Shown: one piece after another, positions 40,314-48,927 of the stretch
How the letters are laid out: every line of letters starts with the position of its first letter
How positions within the stretch are numbered: position 1 is the stretch's first letter
DNA from: Oscillospiraceae bacterium
GTDB lineage: Bacteria > Bacillota > Clostridia > Oscillospirales > Oscillospiraceae
Assembly: GCA_015068225.1 (NCBI GenBank)
Contig: SVKX01000010.1
Coordinates: forward strand, 1-52,766
Reading direction: 5' to 3'
Length of the DNA: 52,766 nt
The notes under the pieces: model-generated
What the model was told of the DNA's origin: nothing
Seen by the model: only the letters and a program-made list of their open reading frames with translations
Databases searched by the model: none
Made by a program: the position numbers and the translations under genes

Positions 40314-41588
40314 ATGAGCAAGTATCCCGAATACCGTCACGAAAAAAGCCGCGCATGGTTTGACCGGGCGCTGAATGTGATCCCCTCCGGCGTGTATGGC
40401 CATCTTGGCCCCAGTGAGGGACTGTTTCTGCCCCTGGAGAAGTGGCCCCTGATCTCTGCCCGGGCAGAGGGTACATACTTCTGGGATATGGACGGCAACC
40501 GGTATCTGGACTTTATGTGCGCCTACGGCCCCAATGTGCTGGGCTACGGCGATCCGGATGTGGATGCAGCTGCCATGGAGCAGCTGAAGGTGGGCAACTG
40601 CACCACCGCGCCCTCCTACAAGATGGTGGAGTGCGCCGAGCTTCTGGTGGATACCGTAAATTGCGCGGACTGGGCGTTCTTTATGAAAAATGGTACGGAT
40701 GCTACGACCTTCAGCATTCTTACTGCCCGGGCAGCCACCGGCAGAAAGAAGACCATTTTCCTGCGGGGTTATTATCATGGCAACCAGCCCTGGGCCATGA
40801 AAGCGGACTATCCCGGCATCCTGCCGGAGGAAGTGGCCAATAATATCGTAGTGCCCTGGTTTGATCTGCAGGCGTTGGAAACGGCGTGGGATCAGGCAAA
40901 GGGAGATGTAGCGGCGCTGATCGCCCAGCCCTATGACCACGGTAATTTCTTTGATAACCGCTGCGCCACACCGGAGTACTGGGCTGCGGTGCGGAAATTC
41001 TGTACAGATCATGGAATCGTTCTGGTGATCGATGATGTCCGGGCAGGCTTCCGGCTGGATCTAAAGGGCAGTGACCACTACTATGGCTTTGAGGCCGATA
41101 TTATCTGCTTCTGCAAGGCTCTGGCCAACGGCTACAATATGTCTGCTGCCTGCGGCAAGGAATTTTTGCGTGCAGCGGCTTCCAGCCTCAGCTATACCGG
41201 CTCTTACTGGATGAGCGCCGAGCCTTTTGCTGCCTGTATTGCTGCCATCAACAAAATGAAAGCACTGGATACACCGGCGCTGTTCCGCAAGCTGGGCATA
41301 CAGCTCACTGACGGATTCAAAGAGGCGGGTAAGCGCCACGGATTTGATCTGGTGGTTTCCGGTGAGCCGGCGCTGTTCTATCTTCGGATCGCAAATGATG
41401 ACAGCCTGATGCTCCATCAGGAATGGGTGGCGGAGTGCGTCAGCAGGGGTCTGTTTATCACTAGCCATCACAACCACTTCCTGAATGCGGCAGTAACCCA
41501 GGAGGATATTGCTCTTGCAGTGGATATTGCCGACGATGCCTTCAGCGTGGTGGCGGAAAGACATCCGGAGCTGGGACTTATCAAATAA
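40314..41588 (+). CDS. Class III PLP aminotransferase (glutamate-1-semialdehyde aminomutase-like)
   Basis: A 424-residue fold-type I PLP enzyme. GTYFWDMDGNRYLDFMCAYGPNVLG is the family N-terminal motif split over two strands, FMKNGTDATTFSILTARAATG binds the cofactor phosphate, VIDDVRAGFR holds the Asp that contacts the pyridine N, and FCKALANGYN the Schiff-base Lys. It resembles GSA aminomutases, but no haem-synthesis genes are near, and D-D-V-R replaces the usual D-E-V-x-T-G pattern. It may therefore act on another amino aldehyde or amine. AGGAGGGG precedes the ATG. It is the middle gene of a probable three-gene unit. Confidence 0.88.
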   Translation: MSKYPEYRHEKSRAWFDRALNVIPSGVYGHLGPSEGLFLPLEKWPLISARAEGTYFWDMDGNRYLDFMCAYGPNVLGYGDPDVDAAAMEQLKVGNCTTAPSYKMVECAELLVDTVNCADWAFFMKNGTDATTFSILTARAATGRKKTIFLRGYYHGNQPWAMKADYPGILPEEVANNIVVPWFDLQALETAWDQAKGDVAALIAQPYDHGNFFDNRCATPEYWAAVRKFCTDHGIVLVIDDVRAGFRLDLKGSDHYYGFEADIICFCKALANGYNMSAACGKEFLRAAASSLSYTGSYWMSAEPFAACIAAINKMKALDTPALFRKLGIQLTDGFKEAGKRHGFDLVVSGEPALFYLRIANDDSLMLHQEWVAECVSRGLFITSHHNHFLNAAVTQEDIALAVDIADDAFSVVAERHPELGLIK

Positions 41589-41616
41589 TTTTGCAAAAGG
41601 AACAGGAGGGGAGAAT

Positions 41617-41910
41617 ATGCATACCATACCGGATAAAGCGGTGATCGAGCAGATCGCGGAGCTTTTCAAGGGTTTCTGCGATCCTACCCGGGTGCAGATC
41701 CTGTCGCTTTTGCAGCAGCGGGAGCTTTGCGTCAGTGATATTGCGGAAGCAGTGGCATTGTCTCAAAGCGCGATTTCCCATCAGCTGCGGATTCTAAAGC
41801 AGATGCATCTGATCAAATACCGCAGGGAAGGGAAAAACATTCTCTACTCTCTGGCGGATGACCATGTCCGTACCATTCTGGAGATGGGGCTGGAGCATGT
41901 AATGGAATAA
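41617..41910 (+). CDS. ArsR/SmtB-family metal-sensing repressor
   Basis: A 97-residue winged-helix repressor. The DNA-binding helix is SQSAISHQLRIL. The alpha-5 metal site of SmtB/CzrA zinc sensors is complete: D-x-H ... H-x2-E with the exact spacing (H-x10-H) in DDHVRTILEMGLEHVME. The alpha-3 site is partly lost (ELCVSD instead of ELCVCD). So zinc or cobalt is the likely ligand. AGGAGGGG lies before ATG 41617, 28 bp after the aminotransferase. No metal efflux gene is adjacent, so I infer that it controls its own operon. Confidence 0.9.
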   Translation: MHTIPDKAVIEQIAELFKGFCDPTRVQILSLLQQRELCVSDIAEAVALSQSAISHQLRILKQMHLIKYRREGKNILYSLADDHVRTILEMGLEHVME

Positions 41911-41943
41911 AAAAATGGCAGCTGCGAAAGCAGCTGCCGTTTT
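41911..41943. terminator. Bidirectional terminator between SmtB-like and ABC ATPase genes
   Basis: GGCAGCTGC-GAAA-GCAGCTGCC with A-rich and T-rich flanks. Confidence 0.88.
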
Positions 41944-41947
41944 GAGT

Positions 41948-42691
41948 TTACAGGACTTTGGAAAGGAACTCTTTCAGACGGGGATGCTGGGGGGTATCGA
42001 ACAGGGCATCCGGTGCGCCCTCTTCCACGATCTTGCCCTGATCCATGAACAGCACGCGGCTGCCCACTTCCCGGGCGAAGCCCATTTCGTGGGTGACTAC
42101 CACCATGGTCATGCCCTCCTGGGCAAGCTCCTTCATAACGGTAAGCACTTCGCCGACCATTTCGGGGTCCAGAGCGGAAGTAGGCTCGTCAAAGAGCATG
42201 ACCTCCGGCTCCATAGCCAGCGCCCGAACGATGGCCACGCGCTGTTTCTGTCCGCCGGAGAGCTGACTGGGATAAGCGTTTGCCCGGTCAGCAAGACCTA
42301 CCCGCTGAAGCAGTGTCATAGCCTTATCCTCAGCCTCTTCCTTGGACTTGTGCAGAAGCTGAATGGGAGCAAGGGTCATATTCTGCAAAATGGTCTTATG
42401 GGGGAAGAGGTTAAAATGCTGGAACACCATGCCCATTTTCTGACGGTGGAGATTGATGTTGGCATTTTTGTCTGTAATATCCTGACCGTTAAACAGAATA
42501 TGACCGTCGGTGGGGACTTCCAGCAGATTCAGGCACCGCAGGAAGGTGGATTTGCCGGAGCCGGAGGGGCCGATGACCACGACCACCTCGCCCTTATGGA
42601 TGTCGGCGGAAACCCCGTCCAATGCCTTGATCTCGTTGCCTTTGAAGTACTTCTGAAGTCCTTCGGCGCGAATGATGACATTATCGCTCAC
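41948..42691 (-). CDS. Polar amino-acid ABC transporter ATPase (GlnQ type)
   Basis: A 247-residue ATPase with Walker [15 protein letters not shown]-loop FQHFNLFPH, signature [11 protein letters not shown], Walker [13 protein letters not shown] and H-loop VTHEM. These are the characteristic variants of the polar amino-acid uptake family. The GTG start at 42691 follows AAAGGAGG by ten bases and overlaps the permease stop by 11 bases. It is the last gene of a binding protein-permease-ATPase operon. Confidence 0.95.
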   Translation of the reverse strand: MSDNVIIRAEGLQKYFKGNEIKALDGVSADIHKGEVVVVIGPSGSGKSTFLRCLNLLEVPTDGHILFNGQDITDKNANINLHRQKMGMVFQHFNLFPHKTILQNMTLAPIQLLHKSKEEAEDKAMTLLQRVGLADRANAYPSQLSGGQKQRVAIVRALAMEPEVMLFDEPTSALDPEMVGEVLTVMKELAQEGMTMVVVTHEMGFAREVGSRVLFMDQGKIVEEGAPDALFDTPQHPRLKEFLSKVL

Positions 42692-43469
42692 TGTTTCTCA
42701 GCCTCCTTTCCAGCTTGCCCATGATCCAGGTAAAGAACAGAACCAGAATCAGATAGATCACGGCCACACCCAGCAGAGGAAGGAAATCCACATAGGCTAC
42801 ACCGCGTACAATATTAGCGGCGCGGGTCAGATCGGTAAGACCCACGTATCCGGCCACAGCGGTCTCCTTCAGCAGGACGATAAACTCGTTCACCAGAGAA
42901 GGCAGTACATTTTTGAAGGCCTGGGGCAGGATGATATGACGCATGGTCGCCACATAGCCAAAGCCCAGACTGCGGCCGGCCTCCATCTGGCCCCGATCAA
43001 TGGATTGGATGCCGCCACGGATGATCTCAGCTACATAAGCACCGGAATTGATACCAAAAGCCACAATACCGGCAAGGAGTTTGTTGTTGGAGGAGGCCAT
43101 GATTACGAAGAAGATAATCATGATCTGCACGACCACGGGAGTGCCGCGAATGACGGTCAGATAGATCTTGCTGATCCCATTTCCCAATCCCAGGAAGAAT
43201 TTTCCTGGACCGGGATTCAGCTCCTGGTGGGTATTATCCCAGGAAACACGGATCAGAGCCACCATAACGCCCAGCACCAGACCCAGAATCAGAGCAAAGA
43301 AGGTCAGCAGAAGGGTGTTGCCCAGACCTTCCACATATTGATACCAGCGCATATCGTAGATGAAGGACTTAAAAAACTGATATCCAAAGTCCGCCAGCCA
43401 TTCCGGTCCGTTCAGAATCCACTCGGGGGCGCAGTCCAGCCACGCCTGCATGGTTTCAGAAATTGGCAA
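42681..43469 (-). CDS. Polar amino-acid ABC transporter permease
   Basis: A HisMQ/GlnP-type permease of about 262 residues. The frame is open to 43514, but its codons 6-7 are the TATAAT of the promoter, so I place the start at TTG 43469, six bases after GAGGTG. An ATG is available at 43451. The family loop reads [22 protein letters not shown], and the pattern ELIRGTP-like appears as [10 protein letters not shown]. About five helices are visible. It lies between the binding-protein and ATPase genes; a terminator-like hairpin follows the binding-protein gene. Confidence 0.92.
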   Translation of the reverse strand: MPISETMQAWLDCAPEWILNGPEWLADFGYQFFKSFIYDMRWYQYVEGLGNTLLLTFFALILGLVLGVMVALIRVSWDNTHQELNPGPGKFFLGLGNGISKIYLTVIRGTPVVVQIMIIFFVIMASSNNKLLAGIVAFGINSGAYVAEIIRGGIQSIDRGQMEAGRSLGFGYVATMRHIILPQAFKNVLPSLVNEFIVLLKETAVAGYVGLTDLTRAANIVRGVAYVDFLPLLGVAVIYLILVLFFTWIMGKLERRLRNSER

Positions 43470-43493
43470 AATAATCACCTCATGTTTTGTTAC

Positions 43494-43499
43494 ATTATA
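43494..43499 (-). promoter_or_regulatory. TATAAT ahead of the permease gene
   Basis: A perfect -10 hexamer on the minus strand, 25 bases before the TTG start; the -35 region is poor. It would give ATPase and permease an own transcript. Confidence 0.45.
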
Positions 43500-43532
43500 C
43501 GGCCCAATGTGCATTCAGGGCCATTACGCGAA

Positions 43533-43556
43533 ATAGGGGGCGGAAAGGTCCGCCCC
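43533..43556 (-). terminator. Hairpin after the amino-acid binding-protein gene
   Basis: GGGGCGGA/TCCGCCCC with loop AAGG runs into CTATTT on the minus strand. It probably attenuates transcription so that binding protein exceeds permease. Confidence 0.75.
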
Positions 43557-43578
43557 TTATTGCAGGATATTTCGTTGT

Positions 43579-44361
43579 TTACTTGCCAATGTACTTGCCC
43601 ACGATGGAGGCAACAGTGCCGTCCTTGATGAGCTCCTTCAGAGCATTGTCAACAGCGGTCAGCAGCTCGGAATTGTTTTTGCTGATGGCGATGGCGTAGT
43701 CCTCAACGGCGTACTCAGTGTCCAGAATCTTCAGACCCTCGTTCTCAGCTACGAAAGCCTTGGCAGGCTCGTTGTCGATGATCACGCAGTCCACCTTGCC
43801 GGTCTTCAGTGCCATAACAGCATCTGCGCCCTTGTTGTAACGGTCCACAGTACCCAGACCTTCATCCTCAATGTCCCAGGTGGAGTACAGGTCACCGGTG
43901 GTAGCCAGCTGTACGCCGATGGTGTGGTTGGCGCCTTCTGCAAACAGATCGTCAACAGCGGTGATGGTGGAATTCTCGGTCACGATGACCACCTGAACGC
44001 CGGTGGCGTAGGAGGTAGTGAAACTGACCTCTTCCAGACGCTCGGGGGTAACGGTCATACCGGCGACGCCGATGTCAGCCTTGCCGCCCTTGACGGAGGA
44101 GATAATGGAGTCAAACTCCATGTTTTCGATCTTCAGCTCCAGACCAAGCTTCTTGGCGATGGCATCAGCGATTTCAACATCAATACCGGTGATCTTGCCG
44201 CCCTCAACGAACTCATAGGGAGGGAACTCGGCGTTGGTAGCCATGATCAGCTTACCGGCTTCTACGGTCTTCAGACCGGAGGTGGAAGCAGAGGGGGCGC
44301 AGCCCGCCAGCATGCTAAGGACCATCATAACGGCCAGAATCAGTGCAAACAGTTTTTTCAT
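43579..44361 (-). CDS. Polar amino-acid ABC transporter substrate-binding lipoprotein
   Basis: A 260-residue family 3 binding protein. The signal sequence ends in the lipobox LAGC, with Cys21 as lipid anchor. FPPYEF and GIDVEIADAIAKKLG are the conserved ligand-domain motifs, and DIGVAGMTVTPERLEEVSF is the usual hinge region. The DN-x-P segment (IIDNEPAKAFV) fits general polar amino-acid binders. AAAGGAG precedes the ATG. Strong promoter upstream; first gene of the operon. The exact amino acid cannot be read. Confidence 0.95.
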   Translation of the reverse strand: MKKLFALILAVMMVLSMLAGCAPSASTSGLKTVEAGKLIMATNAEFPPYEFVEGGKITGIDVEIADAIAKKLGLELKIENMEFDSIISSVKGGKADIGVAGMTVTPERLEEVSFTTSYATGVQVVIVTENSTITAVDDLFAEGANHTIGVQLATTGDLYSTWDIEDEGLGTVDRYNKGADAVMALKTGKVDCVIIDNEPAKAFVAENEGLKILDTEYAVEDYAIAISKNNSELLTAVDNALKELIKDGTVASIVGKYIGK

Positions 44362-44412
44362 AATTCATTTCTCCTTTTAAGCCCTTGAGACAGGGGCAGA
44401 TTTTATGAATGT

Positions 44413-44441
44413 ATTATAGCGCGAATATTATTCACCGTTAA
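44413..44441 (-). promoter_or_regulatory. Promoter of the amino-acid ABC operon
   Basis: TTAACG (44441-44436), a 17-bp spacer and TATAAT (44418-44413) on the minus strand. Confidence 0.7.
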
Positions 44442-44570
44442 TAGTCTGCAAGTCCAATTTTTAGAGAAAGAATAGAAAGTTTATGGGCAATAGCAACAAA
44501 AAGTAAAATATTTTCTGAATAAATGAATAAACAAAATGGAGGACAATGTGAATATTATGCTGTATAAATG

Positions 44571-44601
44571 AAAAGGGTGCGCGTTTTGCGCACCCTTTTT
44601 T
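44571..44601. terminator. Bidirectional terminator after tcdA
   Basis: GGGTGCGC/GCGCACCC with a GTTTT loop, flanked by AAAA and TTTTTT. Confidence 0.85.
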
Positions 44602-45325
44602 ATCCTTTGGAAAGATCCTTGATCACTTCTCCCGCCATGATCATGCCGGCCACAGCCGGAACGAAAGCGGTGGAGCCGGGGGTAGAGCGGCGGGAAGAGC
44701 CTTCCCGCTGGGGTTCGGTCTCTCCGGTCTGCATGGGTTCCATGGGAAGCTCTTTGGAATAAACCACTTTCACGCCCCTGATGCCCCGCTTGGCGCATTC
44801 CTTCCGCATGATCCGGGCCAGAGCACAGCCACTGGTCTTGGAAATATCTGCTACGGTAAAACCGGTGGCATCCAGCTTGTTGCCGGTGCCCATGCAGCTG
44901 ATGACCGGCGCACCTGCGGCTTTCGCCTGTGCGATCAGGGCCAACTTGCCGGTGACGGTGTCGATGGCATCGATCACATAGTCATATTGAGAAAAGTCAA
45001 ACTGGTCAGCGGTCTCCGGCAGATAGAAGGTCTTATAGGTTTTTACCTGAATGGTGGGATCGATCTCTGCGATCCGCCGGGCGGCTATATCCACCTTATA
45101 CTGGCCGACGGTGGAATGCAGGGCCAATATCTGCCGGTTCAGATTGGTCAGGCTTACGGTATCGTCGTCCACAAGATCAATGTGGCCGATACCGCCGCGG
45201 GCTAGGGCTTCCGCAGTGTAACCGCCCACACCGCCCAGACCGAACAGAATAACACGGGCAGTCCGAAGCCGATCCAAGCCTTCAGCACCCAACAAAAGAC
45301 GGGTGCGGGAATACTGATCCGGCAT
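44600..45325 (-). CDS. tcdA: tRNA threonylcarbamoyladenosine dehydratase
   Basis: A 241-residue ThiF/MoeB/HesA-type ATP-dependent enzyme that cyclises t6A37 to ct6A in tRNAs. The adenylation motif GLGGVGGYTAEALARGGIG, the ATP-contacting NLNRQ and the D-x-x-D segment YVIDAIDTVTGK are present. ATG 45325 follows AAGGTG and lies four bases after the metY stop, so it is translated with metY. tsaC at 26 kb makes the t6A precursor. Confidence 0.92.
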   Translation of the reverse strand: MPDQYSRTRLLLGAEGLDRLRTARVILFGLGGVGGYTAEALARGGIGHIDLVDDDTVSLTNLNRQILALHSTVGQYKVDIAARRIAEIDPTIQVKTYKTFYLPETADQFDFSQYDYVIDAIDTVTGKLALIAQAKAAGAPVISCMGTGNKLDATGFTVADISKTSGCALARIMRKECAKRGIRGVKVVYSKELPMEPMQTGETEPQREGSSRRSTPGSTAFVPAVAGMIMAGEVIKDLSKG

Positions 45326-45329
45326 GGCC

Positions 45330-46616
45330 TTACACCTTGTCAATGGCCTGCGCCAAATCGGCAATGAGATCGCCTGCATCCTCCAGACCGCAGCTGAGCC
45401 GGATCAGGTCCGCGCCGACGCCGGCGGCAGTGAGCTGCTCGTCGGTCATCTGCCGGTGGGTAGCGCTGGCCGGATGGAGGCAGCAGGTGCGGGAATCTGC
45501 CACATGGGTCTCGATAGAGCCCAGCTTCAGGTGTTTCATAAAGGTCTCGGCAGCGGATCTGCCACCCTTCAGACCGAAGGAGATGACGCCACAGGAGCCG
45601 TTGGGCAGATACTTTTGGGCCAAGTCGTAGTATTTATCGCCTTTCAGGCCGCAGTATTTGACCCATGCTACCTTTTCGTTGCTGCTGAGGTACTCTGCGA
45701 TTTTCTGGGCGTTGGAGCAGTGCTGCCGCATACGGAAGGGCAGGCTTTCCAGACCCAGATTCAGATAGAAGGCGCTCTGGGGAGACTGGATACTGCCCAG
45801 ATCCCGCATCAGCTGGGCCGTGCACTTGGTGATGAATGCGCCCTCCAGACCAAACCGCTCCGTATAGGTCACGCCGTGATAGCTGTCATCGGGGGTGCAA
45901 AGACCGGGGAACCGGTCGGGATATTTTGTCCAGTCAAATTTGCCGCTGTCTACAATGCAGCCGCCCACTGCCACGCCGTGACCATCCATATACTTGGTGG
46001 TGGAATGGGTGACGATGTCTGCGCCCCATTCAATGGGCCGGCAGTTCACGGGGGTGGGGAAGGTGTTGTCAATGATCAGAGGCAGGCCGTTATCATGGGC
46101 CGCCTTTGCGAACACTTCAATATCCAGCACATTCAGGGCAGGATTGGCAATGGTTTCGCCAAAGACCAGCTTGGTGTTGGGCCGGATGGCGGCGCAGATT
46201 TCTTCGTAGGTGGCATCGGGGCTGACAAAGGTGGCTTCGATGCCCATGCGCTTCATGGTCACACTGATCAGGTTAAATGTGCCGCCGTAGATGGCAGAGC
46301 TGGAGACAATGTGATCACCGCAGGAGGCAATGTTGAACATGGCATAGAAATTTGCCGCCTGACCGGAGCCGGTAAGCATGGCGGCAGTACCGCCCTCCAG
46401 CGCCGCGATCTTAGCCGCCACCATATCGCAGGTGGGGTTCTGCAGACGGGAATAGAAATAGCCGGAGGCCTCCAGATCAAAGAGCTTGCCCATATCCTCA
46501 GAGGTGGCATACTTGAAGGTCGTGCTCTGGACGATGGGGATCTGGCGGGGCTCGCCGCTGGCAGGGCTGTAGCCGGCCTGAATGCATAGAGTTTCGATAT
46601 TCAGCTTGTTTTCCAT
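45330..46616 (-). CDS. metY: O-acetylhomoserine sulfhydrylase (MetY type)
   Basis: A 428-residue Cys/Met-metabolism PLP enzyme making homocysteine from O-acetylhomoserine and sulfide. YSRLQNPT and GSGQAA are family motifs, IIDNTFPTP and HSTTKYMDGHG hold the cofactor Asp and Lys, and SRT-like DSRTCCLHPASATH is the C-terminal carboxylate-binding segment. The start METKLN-like MENKLNIETLCIQ at 46616 follows GAGGTG; the longer frame covers the promoter. Methionine gamma-lyase activity cannot be excluded by sequence alone. It fits the luxS/mtnN pair nearby, which also handles homocysteine. tcdA follows directly. Confidence 0.9.
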   Translation of the reverse strand: MENKLNIETLCIQAGYSPASGEPRQIPIVQSTTFKYATSEDMGKLFDLEASGYFYSRLQNPTCDMVAAKIAALEGGTAAMLTGSGQAANFYAMFNIASCGDHIVSSSAIYGGTFNLISVTMKRMGIEATFVSPDATYEEICAAIRPNTKLVFGETIANPALNVLDIEVFAKAAHDNGLPLIIDNTFPTPVNCRPIEWGADIVTHSTTKYMDGHGVAVGGCIVDSGKFDWTKYPDRFPGLCTPDDSYHGVTYTERFGLEGAFITKCTAQLMRDLGSIQSPQSAFYLNLGLESLPFRMRQHCSNAQKIAEYLSSNEKVAWVKYCGLKGDKYYDLAQKYLPNGSCGVISFGLKGGRSAAETFMKHLKLGSIETHVADSRTCCLHPASATHRQMTDEQLTAAGVGADLIRLSCGLEDAGDLIADLAQAIDKV

Positions 46617-46648
46617 AAGGATCACCTCAAAATAGTTTGCATAAAGCC

Positions 46649-46677
46649 ATTGTAACCCCGAAGTGTCCATTTGTCAA
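46649..46677 (-). promoter_or_regulatory. Promoter of metY-tcdA
   Basis: TTGACA (46677-46672), a 17-bp spacer and TACAAT (46654-46649), close to the sigma-A consensus. The short leader leaves no room for a SAM riboswitch or T-box. Confidence 0.8.
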
Positions 46678-46702
46678 TTTCCGATCACATGGATATAAAA
46701 TA

Positions 46703-46724
46703 CGGCGGCACAAAAGTGCCGCCG
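46703..46724 (-). terminator. Terminator of the membrane XRE regulator gene
   Basis: CGGCGGCAC/GTGCCGCCG with an AAAA loop runs into TATTTTAT on the minus strand. Confidence 0.85.
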
Positions 46725-46728
46725 TGCA

Positions 46729-47763
46729 TTAGACATATTTGATCAGGATCTGGCCGAAGCTGACATCTGCATCCAACAGGATCACTCCGGCAGGGGAAGG
46801 ATCCGGCTGACCGCTAACAGTCAAACTGGCAAAAGAGGTGCTGCTGTCTGACTCCACGCGAAATCTTTTGGGAACAAGCAGCACCAGCTCGCCGAAGGAG
46901 CAGTCTGCCTCCAGTGTGCAGCCGTCGGCGATCCTCTCGCAACCGGACAGATCTACAGTAAGCTCTCCAAAAGAACAAGAGGCTTCTCCTCCGGACAGAC
47001 AGGGGAGGGAAATCAAGCGGTAGTCATCCCCAAAGGATAAGGAACAGTCAAAGCGGCCATCCTTTTCGGAAAAGCTGCTTTTGGTACTTTTCTCATTTCC
47101 TGAGAGGACAGGCTTTCCGTTGTGGGTGATGGAAAAACGGGGCTTGCGGGGCTTGCGCAGGGCATCTGCCAGCAGGCTCAGACCGAAGATCACGATCACA
47201 GCAGGAAAGATCAGCTCGCTGCCAATGTCCAGCTCCCAGATGTTCAGATTCTCAATTAGAAAATAGCCGCCAAACAAAGTGCAGCCAATTCCAAAGAAGG
47301 AGAACCTGTACAGGAGCTTTCGCAGACCGATGATCAGCATGGCACTGGGCCACAGAATATCCCAAAAGGAGGCATCCCATTGGAAGATCCGGGACAGCAG
47401 TGTCAGGGTTCCCACCAGCAGCACAAACATGGCAAATGCAATGCCGTCCCGCCTGCCGGCATCCCAGCGAAATTCCCATCCGCCTTTCTGCGTATGGCTG
47501 CTCTCTTGGTTCTGAGAATCGTCCTCAGATACCACCTCTGCTTCGTACACCTTCCGGGGATCGGAGTGTCCCAGCAGGTCATCTGTGGAAGTGCCGAAGA
47601 TCTCTGCCAGCTTTGGCAGTGTGGTAATATCCGGGCACGACTGGTCATTTTCCCATTTGCTGACGGCCTGAGCGGTAACACCCAATTGCTCGGCAAGCTG
47701 ATCCTGAGTCAGTCCCAGCCGTTTTCGATTTTCCATAATGCGCTTTCCAATGGTCTGCTCCAT
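46729..47763 (-). CDS. Membrane-bound XRE-type regulator with LiaF-like C-terminal domain
   Basis: The 344 residues combine a Cro/C1-type helix-turn-helix (1-65; LAEQLGVTAQAVSKWE), a charged linker (66-105), four hydrophobic helices (about 109-127, 130-150, 152-170 and 178-198) and a C-terminal beta-helix-like domain (about 228-344). In that domain the motif SFGEL recurs, as in the LiaF/DUF2154 'toast-rack' family of cell-envelope stress proteins. I infer that envelope state is sensed and passed directly to a DNA-binding domain in one chain. GGGAGG precedes the ATG. The gene faces the LURP-one gene across two palindromes that are likely operators. Confidence 0.88.
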   Translation of the reverse strand: MEQTIGKRIMENRKRLGLTQDQLAEQLGVTAQAVSKWENDQSCPDITTLPKLAEIFGTSTDDLLGHSDPRKVYEAEVVSEDDSQNQESSHTQKGGWEFRWDAGRRDGIAFAMFVLLVGTLTLLSRIFQWDASFWDILWPSAMLIIGLRKLLYRFSFFGIGCTLFGGYFLIENLNIWELDIGSELIFPAVIVIFGLSLLADALRKPRKPRFSITHNGKPVLSGNEKSTKSSFSEKDGRFDCSLSFGDDYRLISLPCLSGGEASCSFGELTVDLSGCERIADGCTLEADCSFGELVLLVPKRFRVESDSSTSFASLTVSGQPDPSPAGVILLDADVSFGQILIKYV

Positions 47764-47853
47764 AGCATTACCTCCCGTGGTTTATGCTTACATCATGCCA
47801 CAAAATGTCAAAAAAAGCTATCAATCATTCGTTAATTTCCAAAATTTTTTTGT

Positions 47854-47890
47854 TCAACAGCCGGTTGAGGGGTGCTCAACTGCCGGTTGA
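47854..47890. promoter_or_regulatory. Two 15-bp palindromes spaced 22 bp, candidate XRE operators
   Basis: TCAACAGCCGGTTGA (47854-47868) and TCAACTGCCGGTTGA (47876-47890) differ at one base and have TCAAC/GTTGA arms. Their centres are 22 bp apart, two helical turns, so they face the same side of the DNA. The right copy ends 12 bp before the -35 of the LURP-one promoter. The right copy plus flanking GGGG/CCCC and six T could instead fold as an intrinsic terminator. Confidence 0.55.
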
Positions 47891-47902
47891 CCCCCTTTTT
47901 TC

Positions 47903-47931
47903 TTGCAATGCGGAGGATTTTGCGCTATGAT
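47903..47931 (+). promoter_or_regulatory. Promoter of the LURP-one/luxS gene string
   Basis: TTGCAA (47903-47908), a 17-bp spacer and TATGAT (47926-47931). Confidence 0.7.
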
Positions 47932-47955
47932 AATAAAAACAAGGAGGTGCTCTTT

Positions 47956-48429
47956 ATGGAACTGCGAATCAAGCAGCGGGTGTTTTCCTGGACGGATACT
48001 TATGATGTTTACGATGAATTCGGCGAGCCCTGTTATTATGTGCAGGCGGAGTTCTTTACCTTTGGACATCAGATCCATGTATTCGACAAGCGCAGCGGGC
48101 AGGAGGTGGGCTCCATCCACCAGAGACTCTTCCGGTTTCTGCCGGAGTTTGAGATCGTTGTGGGCGGCCGCAGCATGGGCACCATAAGAAAAGAACTGTC
48201 CTTTTTTACACCTCGCTATTTTGTGGATTACCGTGGCTGGCAGGTGCAGGGAGATTTTCTTGGCTGGGATTATCAGGTGTATCAAGGAGAACGCCCGGTG
48301 ATGACCGTCTCCAAGGAGCTGTTCCACTGGGGCGATACTTATGTGCTGCGCTACAATGACATCCGGGATGAGATCCCCGGCCTTTTGCTGGTGATCGCCA
48401 TCGACGCGGCAAATTGCGGAAAGGATTAA
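47956..48429 (+). CDS. LURP-one-related (scramblase-like fold) protein
   Basis: A 157-residue soluble protein of the LURP-one/YxjI type, a beta-barrel around a central helix like Tubby and phospholipid scramblases. The family pattern of paired strands is clear: DTYDVYDEFGEPCYYVQAEF is the first pair, and RGWQVQGDFLGWDYQVY and DTYVLRYN follow. AAGGAGG lies before ATG 47956; the longer frame covers the promoter. Bacterial members have no proven function, but the membrane-stress regulator opposite suggests an envelope role. luxS starts 8 bp after its stop. Confidence 0.85.
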   Translation: MELRIKQRVFSWTDTYDVYDEFGEPCYYVQAEFFTFGHQIHVFDKRSGQEVGSIHQRLFRFLPEFEIVVGGRSMGTIRKELSFFTPRYFVDYRGWQVQGDFLGWDYQVYQGERPVMTVSKELFHWGDTYVLRYNDIRDEIPGLLLVIAIDAANCGKD

Positions 48430-48437
48430 AAAGAACC

Positions 48438-48914
48438 ATGGAGAAGATCACAAGCTTTACCATTGACCATATCCGGCTGCAGCCAGGGCTGTATGTGTCC
48501 CGCAAGGATAAAGTGGGCAGTGAGACGATCACTACCTTTGACCTGCGGATGACCAGCCCCAACGATGAGCCGGTAATGAATACCGCGGAGATGCACACCA
48601 TAGAGCATCTGGCGGCCACCTATCTGCGCAATGAGCCCGTCTGGAAGGACCGGGTGCTGTATTTCGGCCCTATGGGCTGCCGCACCGGCTTTTATTTGCT
48701 GCTGGCGGGAGATCTGGAATCGGAGGATGTGCTGCCCCTGGTGCGGGAGACTTTCCGCTTTATTGCGGATTTTTCAGGGCCTGTGCCCGGCGCCAGCGCA
48801 AGAGATTGCGGCAACTATCTGGATATGAATCTTCCCATGGCTAAGTTTCTGGGCAGGCGCTATGCAGCGCTGCTGGAAGCGCCGGGAAAAGACCGGCTGA
48901 TATACCCGGAATAA
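48438..48914 (+). CDS. luxS: S-ribosylhomocysteine lyase
   Basis: A 158-residue LuxS, splitting S-ribosylhomocysteine to homocysteine and the AI-2 precursor DPD. The metal ligands H53 and H57 (HTIEH) and C124 (ARDCGNY) and the catalytic C81 (GPMGCRTGFY) are all present. A purine-rich GGAAAGGA site lies before ATG 48438. mtnN, which makes its substrate, follows 13 bp later, so the pair forms a complete SAH detoxification route. Confidence 0.97.
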   Translation: MEKITSFTIDHIRLQPGLYVSRKDKVGSETITTFDLRMTSPNDEPVMNTAEMHTIEHLAATYLRNEPVWKDRVLYFGPMGCRTGFYLLLAGDLESEDVLPLVRETFRFIADFSGPVPGASARDCGNYLDMNLPMAKFLGRRYAALLEAPGKDRLIYPE

Positions 48915-48927
48915 GGAGGAGTTTCTT

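Noticed and set aside
44548..44571. GGAGG plus seven-codon ORF before the tcdA terminator on the plus strand
   Set aside because: Nothing lies downstream on that strand that a leader peptide could control; likely chance.
46617..46677. SAM riboswitch ahead of metY
   Set aside because: The leader between the promoter and the start is only about 25 bases.
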